Shown one piece after another: positions 1-22,300 of a stretch of DNA of 64,000 bases (position 1 is the first letter of the stretch; each line of letters starts with the position of its first letter). The DNA is from Harmothoe impar (lineage: Eukaryota; Annelida; Polychaeta; Phyllodocida; Polynoidae), in contig OX381708.1 of assembly GCA_947462335.1 (NCBI GenBank), positions 43,341,377 to 43,405,376 on the forward strand. Reading direction: 5' to 3'. The notes under the pieces were generated by a model. It made no database searches. It was not told where the DNA came from and worked only from the letters and a program-made list of their open reading frames with translations. The position numbers were made by a program, and so were the translations under genes.

Positions 1-127
1 TTTTAAAAAGTAGCGTGGTAACCCCTACTTTTCTTTTCATTTTCTATTTTCAAATGATTTAGGGTACCCACAGAAAAAAATGGTGGAATTCTGATGACTT
101 TGATTCAATGGGATCGACCCACGTTAA
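1..127. mobile_element. right end of a MITE cut by the window edge (same family as 21776-22761)
   Basis: The first 127 bases resemble the right end of the element at 21776-22761. Both share the stretch beginning TTTTCTTTTCATTTTCT, a run of A, then a GACTTTGAT/AACTTTGAT segment, and end in GGGnnnCGACCCACnTTAA. The element therefore extends upstream of this window. Confidence 0.6.
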
Positions 128-498
128 AGGACATAAGGTTATTCCTCTGTTTTGCTGATGCCAAAATAAAATGGCTGCCATGGCTCAAATAATGGGTTTT
201 CCCAGCGGCTTCAAGTCAGAGATTCATCATATGGACATGGACTTTAAGCATGATGTGACTGACTAACCTATTTAGCCCAGTAATACACCTAAAACTGGGG
301 TTATTGCAGGAAATGTGTGATTTTGTGACCCTTAAAAAAAAAAAGGCCGCCCTGCCTTTTAATAATAATCTATATTTTTGCTGGCTCCCAACGCTGAAAT
401 TCATCCCATGAACATGTCCTTCAAGCGTACCCAATTTAATGCTTTCACGAAAATTTGCATGATTCACCCCATATCTGGCGCATAACACCTGGGCTAGA

Positions 499-845
499 CT
501 TGCCAAGTGACTAGATGCCACCCATTTTACCTGTGATCTCAAAAAGCCCACTTTTTCTGGTAATCTTAATACTTTTCCAGGCCTATCCTCTAGATGGCAC
601 CACTGTAGGTTGGTAACACTGCTGTATATATCGGGGTCTCTGCCCCCGCACCTCTTTTTCTTTCTCTCTTATTTTTCTTTTATGAAATGTCAGTAATAGA
701 ACTATAACAGAACCCATTTAGCTCTAAAGGATGGGACGATACAGTGGTGCCATCTTGAGAAGAGGGGGAATCATAAAGATTACAGGGGAAATGGGTTTTT
801 AAGATTACAGGTTGAATGGGTGGCATCTAGTCACTTGGGAAGTTC
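499..845. repeat. foldback inverted repeat
   Basis: The left arm (about 499-610) and the right arm (about 738-845) are inverted copies. Outer segments share CCAAGTGACTAGATGCCACC and inner segments share AGATGGCACCACTGTA. The whole could fold into a long hairpin around a pyrimidine-rich centre. This is typical of a foldback or MITE-type element; no target duplication was established. Confidence 0.7.
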
Positions 846-2489
846 GTCCCTAGGTGCTGACTTAAACCCCACTTTAATAGTTAACAGGAGGCGGGGTCCA
901 CCTAACACCAAAATACTACCATGTCACAGTGTCATTAAAGCACAAATGTTACATACTATAAAGTCTGCTGCTGCCATCAACTGATCATACCTGGTCATTG
1001 GACCAGTGACCTCCCCCCGCCCCCCCCCCCCCCCCCCCCCCCTCCCACCTCTGCATGACTCAGTTCCTCAGGGCAGCCCATCGATCTGCATAATATGAGC
1101 CCCCTAGTCGTGTAATAGGGCCTTTTATAGTAGGCATATATGCTATGCTTTCATATGGGGAGGTTTAATGCACGCAGTGCGTAGTTCACTGACAGTTACA
1201 CAACATTACTTCTTATATAAAAGGTGTCTTAAGGCCCAGAGGCATCGATAGCTGTGAGTGCCTTCGTCATGTTGCATTGGTTGATATATAAGGGACTATT
1301 AGCTTAAAGTGCCGTACATGGAATTAAATAGTGTAGTATCACATACCATCTAGGCCCCTACATGCAAAGACATTAAAGTAGCTTATAACAGATATGCCTA
1401 TGCCAGGAACATGGATGGTACTGCAAAATATGCCAAAAGAATCACACTATCAGAACCCACCTTATACTTCCGCTGTCTCCACCCACATTTGTAGCAAACT
1501 GGACAGATACCTGGGGTTAGATCGTCCTGAAAACGTCTGGAGTTGTTTACCTCGAGTAAGGTTGGGTACCTGCCTGCTCTGACAGGGGTGTACACCAGTA
1601 ACAAGCAGAAATATTGCACAACACATTCAACCGGAGATCCTGTTCTGAGACAGGTAAGGTAGGAAGTAGGCTCTGTACTTTGGCCGTATTTTTATCCACC
1701 ATGCAAAGCTCGGTCGTCAGCCAATTCATTAGGGCACTAGGGCTGCATTGAGAGATATGGACTGGCAGGACAACAATAAGACTATGCAGTTGAGTAGAAA
1801 CAAAGTGACACAGATAAGTCTCCAATTCTTCATCAGATTGCAACTAGACAATATTATGGTGGCGCCATCTACAGGAATATATGAACTTTCTCGCCTTTCC
1901 ATGCATCATATTCAGTCCTACAAATAAGTATTTCAAACAGCATCCCCAGACAGCTGGTGGCCAGTGGTGTAGGGTTCTACACTAGGGGAATGGTAGTGAC
2001 ATTATGTCACAATGCCAGCTGGTACTACTATAGGGAGGTTGACACAACTGGGCCAGAGAACGGGTTAGTGTAAAGTAGGCCTATGTGTAAGGGGTAGACA
2101 TAGGGAGCCTCACTCCAACCTAATCTAAACGTAAAAACACTGGGGGCTGGGTGAGGGCAGTCGGTCCCTTATCACTTTTGCTTAGGACTGTATTAGTTAT
2201 TGTAGACCACCCCTACCCCTTTGAAATATACAGATGCCTACATCAAAATGAATAATTGCAAAGTTCAAATTGACACCCCTGAATAGAGATTCCCTATGAT
2301 ACTACCTGGGTACAGCACTTTTGTGACACAAGAAATACCTTGAAATCAAGCAAGAGCTTGGAAACTTCCATTATTTAGAATATATAAATTATCTTGATTA
2401 ATTATTGACGAGCCATTATTCTTGAGAAAAGTGACCACCCAGCAATGCCATATTGCGTTTTGTTTATCGTAATGAAAACAATTACACCT
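846..2489. other. intergenic sequence, no gene recognised
   Basis: No coding pattern, RNA gene or clear transposon could be supported here on either strand. It contains a long poly-C tract (about 1013-1042) and otherwise unremarkable AT-rich DNA. Confidence 0.5.
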
Positions 2490-3024
2490 TTCACCGTTAT
2501 ACGTCTTTATTTACGATCACTATAAAACGACGGAGTGTGCCAATCTTTCATTGGCGATCATATCATAGTATCGGCCTACCATAATACATTAAATAAATGT
2601 CTTTCTGTACAAACTCTAAACTACTTGTTGCTGAGAATTCCCTCATACCAAATACCTTGCAACACTATAAATGCATTTCTCCTGTCGCGATAGACGGGTC
2701 CTCAGTTTTACATTTCATTTATCTGGAACCAGTTTGGTTTTTTCCCATACACAGGTTGCCTTTCAGTCCAAAGAATATTACTGACGTTCACATAACAGAT
2801 AACTGGTCGACAGCACATGTCCTTTCCGGAATTATTTCAAAATACACATGCATTTTGATGAATATATGTCCAATGATAATGGCATCTTATATGAAAATCC
2901 ATCCAATGTCCTTTCTTCAAATATTGCCACAGTTCATCGAAATTGATGAGTGATGCCAGCAGCTGGCTTTAGCCGTAAACACCATTAGTTTTAAACAAAC
3001 ATTTTAAGCAGTGGTTAATTTGGT
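2490..3024 (-). other. probable RBBP4 3' UTR
   Basis: This AT-rich stretch directly follows the RBBP4 stop codon. The first minus-strand AATAAA that I see below the stop is at 2506-2511, which would give a 3' UTR of about 530 bases. No protein is recognisable on either strand; the plus-strand open frame at 2597-2953 has no family features. The exact end is inferred from the signal only. Confidence 0.4.
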
Positions 3025-12884
<9,860 letters not shown>

Positions 12885-13316
12885 TTTCCCCTGTAATCGG
12901 TTCTGATTCTGACCGGCTTCCGCAGAACTTTATTTTTCACGCCGCTTTCAACGTGAGCTCTGCGCATGCTCAGTCAATCCGCGCCAAATTTTTGCATCGC
13001 GCAAAGCATCATGGTTATTCATATTTGATACGAAGTTCAATTAATTATTTCAATTATGATACTGTGAAATGGTTTAATTATCTAAGGAATAGATATGCAA
13101 TATCAAAAATATAATAGCATCCCTGGAAAATAAATTGAAATATAAGGGTCACTCATCCGGGTCGTAGTGACTTCAATATGGTGGACAGTGGGACAAAACC
13201 CACCGCCGGATCGGGCGAATGAAATTTGCAAAACCTATGCAACAATGACTGTCAATGTATTTACCGTCATACGGAATGATGCAACAAAGTAGTATGTACC
13301 GTGCAGTGTAATAGTC
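12885..13316. promoter_or_regulatory. bidirectional promoter region between RBBP4 and REPS
   Basis: Only 432 bases separate the divergent start codons of RBBP4 (minus) and REPS (plus). The interval and its RBBP4 side are richer in CG dinucleotides than the surrounding introns. An exact TTTSSCGC E2F consensus is present on the minus strand at 12981-12988, and TGCGCATGCTCA at 12961-12972 resembles the NRF1 palindrome. An AAGATGGCGG YY1-type motif lies just inside RBBP4 intron 1 at 12721-12730. No TATA box is evident. E2F control of RBBP4 is known in animals; its use here is inference. Confidence 0.6.
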
Positions 13317-16300
13317 ATGGAACCATTAAAACTGACTGAGCAGGAACAGCGCACTTATGCGGAACTGTTCACTGTCTGCGATCCAGAGAATACCGGGAAA
13401 GTAACGGGAGCCAGAGGATTCGATCTGTTCCTTACTTCCGGACTAACACAAGATGTTTTACACAAGGTTTGTTGCATTGATGTATAATCTATGAAGGTAG
13501 ATTGAGAAAAATGCGTGTTATAGCCGCTAAGACTATATATGTAAGCAAATCGATTGTGTCAAATGGACGGTTGACAAGTTTGACAGCTATCCATCGACAG
13601 TCATAACAAACGAGCTGTCACTCTGCAGTGCCACAATCCAAGACTCAGAGTCAGACAGTGTCAGTACTGTGACAGTCACATGGACATCTAAGAAAATGTC
13701 CTGTCATAGGAATTGTGTGTAATTAAAGAATACCGTAGCCCATAGCCACGTGTAGATCTATCAGTCATAGGCCTAGACTATATAGGCCTATGATATCGAA
13801 AAGAAAGAATGAGAAGAAAAACAAAGCTTAGCCTTAGACTCTATCCATTTGCAATGATTCAATAGGATGTGTATTGCCATTGGCCAAAATGCATTTCAGC
13901 AATCCGTCACATTTGTCATGATTTGGTCATTTTGTTTTGGCATTGGCTTGATTCCTACCATGTACACACTACAATTTAGTTCGACACTGCAACCCCTGTA
14001 CCAAGGGTAGAAAGCATGGGCCTTTGCCTTTGGGATAACCAAGTCACTCTGCCAATCTGGAAGAGTAGCTATTTTGACGGGAGTATTCCCTCTACAGTCT
14101 AATGCTTCCAGTCACATGTCCCTCAATGTATTCCTACCTGTTTACAATTGACAAGACATTCCTATTTAAATACATAGATATATACGTAATCCTAGCTTTG
14201 TTTGATGTCAACGCCACCTCTTTGCGGCACTCTTCCTACCACCACTCCCTGCTGCTGAAATCAAAACGTGTAACACTGATATAAACATGTTTACAGAGAT
14301 ATAAGTTTGCTGAACATGTGGAGTATCTTTTGGATAATAGGATTGACACTTTTGAGGGACAGGTAGTGATCACATTGATGAAAACAACACCCTGTTTATT
14401 CCCACTACAGGACAGAGAGGAAGGCAAGATCAGCGGACAGATAATTCCTTCGAAAAAATTTCCAAATACTCATTTTTTCTTTGTAATATTCGCCTGCGAT
14501 CTTTAACAATTTTTTTCTATCTTTCGGTGTTATGGAAATGTACTAAAACCAAACTACCCTCGGTAACGGGCGACCATAGGCTCCAAGGTATTATTGTTTT
14601 TCGTCAAAGATAGAAATCATATTTTGAGTCAAAGTTGTGCTATTTCTCTCATCTTGTACCTCTATCATACTTCAAATACCATCTAACTTCAAAGATCTAC
14701 CGCCAAGCCGGGCAAAAACTGGGCATGTCCTGTGGTAACACTGTTGGTAACACATTTCAATAAAACACAAGAAAAAGCATACTGCATGAAATCTGTTGAA
14801 AATAAAAATGTTTTTACTACACCCTATCCCCCAACTCAGGAGGGCATATAAAATGTTACAACCCCCCCCCCCCCCAAAAAAAAAGAATAAAAAGTAGCTT
14901 TTTAGTTCTCTTTCCACCCGTCAAAGATATGGTGGCGCCACTAGCAGTTCTCATACTCCGCGAGAGTTCAACAAGACAGCACAAGATTTCCACAGTGGCA
15001 GCATGAAAGGAGTGCAGAGCGAAATTGTACCACCCATATCTTCGCCGTTTATGGTCTGACCGACTTGTTTTTTGACAGGGGCAGAAGGCGGTACATGCCC
15101 GCAGCCTGCAACTGTCGCCCACACCCACCTGCGCACCCACCTGCACACCCACACCCACCTGCTCTCCCACACCCACCTGCTCACCCACACCTACACCCAC
15201 CTGCTGGCCTGAAATGGAATAACATTCTTGTATGACACATGACTTGAGGGTACTTTTTAACAAGGAATCCATTTCTGATGCCAGAATAGACCAACAAATG
15301 ATTATAAGGGAGTACCATATTTAAGTACATGATAAGCTAGAGATCCAGCTTACCCTGAGTCATCTGTGAGGCCACTCACACGCTCAATCTTTTGTGATGT
15401 CAATCAGACGTTCAATCTGTCTGTATAATCACCACAGGAATTCAAGCAAGATACAGGCCAACTTTACGACGAGGTACTAGTAACATGTGGATGCTTACTT
15501 TAATTCACTCAGGGCCCCACCCAGATTTTCAAACACCTTCCTTTTATTATAGAGGTCTATGTATGAACCTTGGTATGGACCATTTACAGTTTTAAACAAT
15601 TCTATTGCTAACACTATGGGAGGCCGAGGGCCACTAAGGATCTTTTTTTAAGACGGTCCAGTAGTAGTACCATTTAGACTAAGCAATATTTTTAAGTGGA
15701 TTTGATCAATCCAATCAATATTGAACATGTGAAGGACTATTAAAAGTCCCTTTTTCTTGTGATTACAGACTAGTGTGACACATGATTGGAGGGTAGTTTT
15801 TAACAAGGAATAAGTTGCTGGTCATGGCCCTAATCTAGCTAGGACAGAATGGTAGAGTACCGGGTAGTGCTAAAGTTCAGGGGATCATGTGACTTGAAAA
15901 CCTACCCAGGGAGCAGTCAATATTTCACCTACCGTAAAACCCCGCCTGTAAGACGACCCCGCCTTTAAGACGACCCCCCCAACTTTGGAAAAAAAATTCG
16001 TTTTGTGCAAAAAAAGTATGACAATTCGGAAAACCCCGCCTTTAAGACGACCCCCGACTTTTGGGATCCTGCCAACCCCCAGACGCCCTCTAAATCACCC
16101 AAATTACAAGTTTTTGATTATTTTTTCCGTGAATTAGTATAGCCTGCAGGACAATACAAGTTACCTTCAAAAAATAATAATGGAAACGTTTATAAATTGT
16201 ACCATTTTTGTTGAGATGTCCTTTTTTTTTTTTCTGCCCTTTTTTCCAAATCAAGACGACCCCCTTCTTTGGGTAAAAAATCCGTCTTGTAGGAAAAATA

Positions 16301-19300
16301 AATCCCAAAATAGATCCGTCTTAAAAGCGGGGTTTTACGGTACCTGTCAGATCTGAGTATCCAAGAGGTTCACATTCTCGTCAAATTCCACATTGTTCTT
16401 GAAGAAATAAATCAAAATAAATCAATAGGTGAGTTGTAATAGCAACTAACCGACCGGAGGACAGGGCAAAAACAGACGCGTGATTTGGTTGTGTTTGCTG
16501 TAATCTAGATGCAGTATTTGTGTTTTTCACCCAACATGTGTAGTAATAGTTACCAAATACATTTCAGACACTTAATTACCCCGACCCCGAGTCTAAATAG
16601 ATGTAAATGACACGTTCAATCTGTTATACAAAAAGAACACAGATATCTCCCCAGACTCAACACCCCTTTGCTTTCCAATCCAAAGTGAAGGTACCACTGG
16701 ATCCAACTCCCAGTTGATCAGAAACTTTCGTTTGACAATTTGAAATTACTGTAACAGTAAGTCTAAAACGGTGTCATTGAGCTGAAATGTACGTGTAAGG
16801 GTTTACATATATAATTGGTCATTCCGGATGGAAACCTAAATTAGGATCACTCTTGTATGGATATGTTATATATGATATATATCTTATTCTTGGCCTAAAG
16901 TTGGGATATCTTGACTCTAGTTATAATCTGCATTATTCTTAAAAGTCAGATACACGTCCATTTCCTCCTGACCTGATTTTTTGTAACAACATACTGTATC
17001 AATTTGTCAGTAAACCACGGTACTTTAGTTCAGGAAAGGTGACCTCACAGGTGGTGAGACAAAGCGCCTTGTGTCCAGGGTCTAGAATCTATCTTGTACT
17101 GACCCTTTGTCCCCACCCTTGCCACAAACACACTAGTAGGGCATGTGTTTGATTATTTATACATTGCCTCTAGCTGACAACTCAAAGGTCTCTCAGAACC
17201 ACACAACAGCCCCGAGAGGCACTACCTCCCTGTCTTAGATATATAGTACACTCGGCACAGCTCATTACAGAGCGCATTTATACATACAGCTCCCCCCCCC
17301 CCCCCCCCGGTGTACCCATTAAATATACGACCACTCACACTTCCCCTGATAATATAACGTATTTATTTGACATTGTGTATTACATTGCGTTGAGATTTGA
17401 AAATGGATATACAGTAGTAGCAAAAAAAAAAGTTTATAATAAGTCTTTCCTTGTCTATAAATGAACATGGCATTTTGATAAATATTGTTTTTCAGATGTG
17501 ATTTTGTCCATTCTTTATGCTTAAAATGTATCCAAAGAAACTGAGACCAACCCTTTGATTGTACTTATTATCACTTCTTCTTGTCGTGGATCAATCAATA
17601 AATCTTCCTTATACAAAAAAATATCTGGTAACTTTATTTCATTACAAAACATTGAGTCACATAAACGTCACTAACCTGCGTGTTTTTGGGCGCAGTCGAC
17701 TCCTTTGCTAAAAGGGTTGAGATTATTTTCGTCCACACCTCAAGAGAGCTCCTACTCTTTTTTTGGTTCAACCCCTCAAAGAGTCCTAATTTTCTATATA
17801 AAAATAAGTATACCCTCCTTCCAGTGTGTAAACCCGCCAGCAAAAGCCAACCCTGTATAACTATGCGGTTTGGCCCATATAGAAAGATGTCTATTGTGTG
17901 ATGCTCAGCCAATGAATCTGTTTGCTTTACTACATGTAGTAAAATAAGTCATTGCAAAATTGTGTGACATTGTCTTTTCAGATAATCGAACTGTGTGGTG
18001 CTAAACGGTTGGGTCACTTTGGGCGCTCCCAATTTTACATTGCGTTGAAGTTGATAGCCCTGGCACAGAATGGAGTCCCCATATCCTATGAAAGTCTTAA
18101 CCTAGGTAAGATTCTGATTCGATTCTTTAAATCATTATCAACCACAGCCTCCAAATAAAGGGGGCCTCTCATATGAATTTCCTTAAATATGGTGCAAGTG
18201 TGTAAAATTCTCTATATTGCCCATGCTCTGACAACTGATGTAGCGTCGCCATATAGCGCCAGGGTGCTCTTCAATCTGGCAGGGCCTTTACCCCTATGAT
18301 TGATGGTCTATCACAAGACAGGCGCTTATTCAAGATCGGATTTTCGCACCTCTTCCCTCTTTCTTTATTATGTACACGTAATTATCAAGATGATTAAGCA
18401 GATGATTATCTCTAATGCTTCACTAATTGATACGATCTGGTTGTTTTTCTTTACCCTTGAAGCTGGCCCAGAATTCCCACTGCCAGCATTTGGTCGGGTA
18501 TACACAGTAGACGGTCGACCACCCATGGATCAGGGATATGGTCCACACATCAACGAACAAGGCTTTGGATACCCGGACCGGTAGGTTCTCGATACTTTAT
18601 CACTATTCAATGCTGAATATGGTATATGGATTTGGTACATGTATATGCAAGTATAAGCCGCCAGCACTAAATAGTGACATTATATGTATTACTTTGTTTT
18701 ATATTAATATTTGTATGATTAAAATCCTAACAGAAATGCGCCAGGCGGGGTCGGCGGTATTCCTCCACCACCAAAGCACCCCCGGGGGTCAATCACCCAA
18801 ACTCAGCGCATACCAGGCTATGACTCACACTCCATTCAGGTAAGCTATCTTAACATATTTCTTCTTTTTTTCCCTTCGTTCATGAGTCCATGTTACGGTA
18901 TTAATAATGAGTTCAAGGTATTAATCAGTACTAGTAAAGCACAAACCCTGTAGTTTATCACAGGTAAAGGAGACTATCAATGTTTAAAAAAAAAATTCTA
19001 AGTCATTTGAGCTTTATCTCCATAATATAGTTATCTCCATATGCATGTATATGTGTTCTATTTCATTGAACCACAGTCCATGTTATACTAGATGTAAGTC
19101 TGTGGGCCTCAAATCGCACAAACTTGTGAAATGCGGTGAGTTTTACAAACGCAGCTTTATATTCATGTATGTCTGCTCTTCGCATATTTCAGTCAGGCAC
19201 ACAAGAATCACCGGCAGACACCCTTTCACCACAGTTCTCTCCCAATGGCAGTCCTCCGCTCTCTCCGGGCCAACAGCAGGTGGAGACGCAGAGTACTCGG

Positions 19301-22300
19301 TCCTCCGGGCCGCCTAGTGGACAGTTTGCGTACCAAGACCAGTTTAATGGCCAGCCACAACGCAGCTGGGCACAGTTTGATGAAGACAACCAAGGTGGGT
19401 ACATGTGGGAGTTTCAGTGAGATATTAAATTTATGTTAACTTATTTAAAGGCTTTCTGTCCCAGATAAGTTGGTCTATGGATTTCACATAAGAAAAATTG
19501 CTGCTAGCGTGCAAGTTTTTTACCCCGAAGAAGTCAAGCGAGCGACAACTACCGGGTAACAAAGTTTTACTATCGACTAACCATAAAAAAGTGCACCTTC
19601 ACCAAATCCAAAAGCAATAAAGAATTTAATGCACTTATATTTAATGCGAAAAGTACTTTATGGGCGGTTTTGATAGCGCGAAACAACAGCAACATGTGTG
19701 AGGAGGAGTTATGATGCAAAAGCAGGAAATATGAAAAAAACATGAAAAGAAATGTCTTTAAAATTCTGGCGATCATGCATTTTGGCATCAATATTGAGCT
19801 AAATCATGTTGCTTTTTATCAGCAGGCCTACTTGGCCACGGTGTCCAGCATGAACAGAAACAATGGGCCAACTTCTCTGACCACAACAAAGCTGCCGATA
19901 CGTCTTCAATCAGTTCAGAAGCAGAGAGCGTGGACGACGTGTGGACCATCACAGAGGAGCAGCACGAGTATTACATGAACCAGTTCATGACCATGCAGGC
20001 CGACACTAACGGCGTAGTACCCGGCCACGTGGCCAAGGAATTCTTTGAAAAGTCAAAACTCCCTGTCCAGGAGCTCTCCAAGATCTGGTTAGTATCACCT
20101 CATGATAATATGTTATTACCAAAATTAAAACAAACTACCATAAATACTGGTGTAGAAGTCGTATTTAAATTTGATAACAAACACAAACATGGCTAATAAA
20201 GATGCATACTTTTTTTTTTTACGGTACCTATATTTGGCTAAGGCGATACGTATATTTATCTTTAAGATTTCCCATATTTAAAAATGACTCATTATTGCAT
20301 CTGACAAATTGATTTGTTTATCTATATCTACATCTATATGGGAGCGTTGGTGTCTAATACAACTCATGTTACGTTACAGGCAACTGTCGGACATGGACCG
20401 TGATGGTGGCTTGTCGCTGGAGGAGTTCTGCACTGCCATGCACCTGGTGGTTCTACGGAGAAACGACATTGAGTTGCCGGAACACCTGCCTCCAGCACTC
20501 ATGCCATATGTGCCATTGGGCAGCACAGGTGAGTTAACAAGTCAAAATCGGGATGTAATTATACTACGTGTACTTGAACAGATTTTACCTATTTACTCGA
20601 TGTCTACCTCTCCTAGAATCAATTCTTGAATACTTACAAAAAAAAACATAAAACCCCCATGTCAGCTAAAATATCAATACTAGTATGTAATATGTATAAA
20701 GGAAACTTGAAGTGCCGCATAGTGCTTTAATGTACTATGGCCAGTATCATGATTCATTGATGCAGCCCTGGCGAGTTACTCACCAGTACTGCATTCAGGG
20801 ATCATGCGGGCCCTCCGGGGTTGATACACTCCCAAATGGTTGATATGGTGCCTACAATATTACATGTGGGCCTGGCATTCATGCATCACAGCGACAAAGG
20901 ACATACACATAAAAGCGCTATATACGACCCTAATGGCGTCTTCCATTAGCCTGTATTAACAGTCAACTCGCTCTTCCAGAGGAGCCATTCGCTGCTGATC
21001 TTCCACAAGGCAGTACGTTACGACGAGCGACTCCGCCGTCACCTACACCGCCTCCGTCACCCACTCCGCCGTCACCCGAGGCACAGTGGCCGCCCACCAA
21101 CTTCCAGCCACCCCAGCCTCAGTCACCCACGTCCAGCTCGCTCTCCTCCCCGGGAACCAAACCCGAACCCGTCAAGTTTGGTTTCCAGCCAGTTATGTCC
21201 GACCCAGTGAGTAGTATGGGAGGCCTTATGGTCGTATTTACAATGTATGATTCTGTGTTATTTTAATGTGGTTTAATACAAAGAAGAGATTATGGAATTT
21301 AAGATCGAATTAGTGTTTATATTCATGTGTTTTAATGAGAAAGCTTTTATGAGTATTTATTGATTTGAAATTTGTGTACCCCCTTTTAATCACGAACATA
21401 AAATTACCACACTGACTGCTTAGTGTGCGCTCATGCCAAGTCCAGTAGTTTTGTTCAATCCCAACAAACACAGTTACAAAACTGGGAGTTGTATGAAACC
21501 AGAACTAACACGGATAAAAAAATCTTTTCAGGATTCCAAGATAGTCCATCCTGTGCCAATGCGAGTTTCACCAGATGGTCAACCTCTTCCCATTGACGGT
21601 ATGGACCGATGTCGGGCCTTCTCAGGTAGGTCAATACTTTTCAACAATTAGTCCTTCATTTAATGTCGCACATACTTATCTGGAGGTAGTGTTTAGAATT
21701 TTTGATGTGGTACAGACGCATTGTAAGTTTCGATATAATATATAGATTGACATAAACTGAACAAAGAGTATTCCCTTAAGGTGGGTCGCTACCTCTTGAA
21801 TATGGACACACTGCGCAGGTATATGCGCATATAGCTTAAATGTATCAGAATTAGCTAATATTACATAATCTGATACATATATATGCTGACTAAGCTATGT
21901 TAAAAAATTGGGAGATTTCGAGCAAAATTGAGCGTTTTTTTGGGACTTTGAATATTTTATATATTTGTAGCCAGTGATATTTGCTATTTTTATCAAAAGT
22001 TAGAATATTGAAACTATTTACCAATAAATCATTATCTAGAATGATGTAGATCTTATTAACCCCTTCCACGCAGTAAGCCAATATATTGCACAAAATAGCA
22101 TTGAGTTACAAGAAATCCAGTGGTGAAGGGGGTTACTTAGAATGACCAAGGGTATAAATTGTAGCCATTTTCTACCCTGATTCTAGCTTTTTTACACTTT
22201 ATTTTTAGCTTTAAATGTAAGATTTAGGCCGATTTTGCTATATTTTTTAACTTCAAAGGCCAAAAAAACTAAAAATATGCCCGGGACCCCCTATCAAAAT

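Noticed and set aside
2597..2953. 118-codon plus-strand open frame
   Set aside because: Antisense to the likely RBBP4 3' UTR; no domain, no partner exons.
14856..15272. 138-codon minus-strand open frame, Val/Gly-rich
   Set aside because: Its composition comes from translating the CACCCACCTGC minisatellite; no start context or homology.
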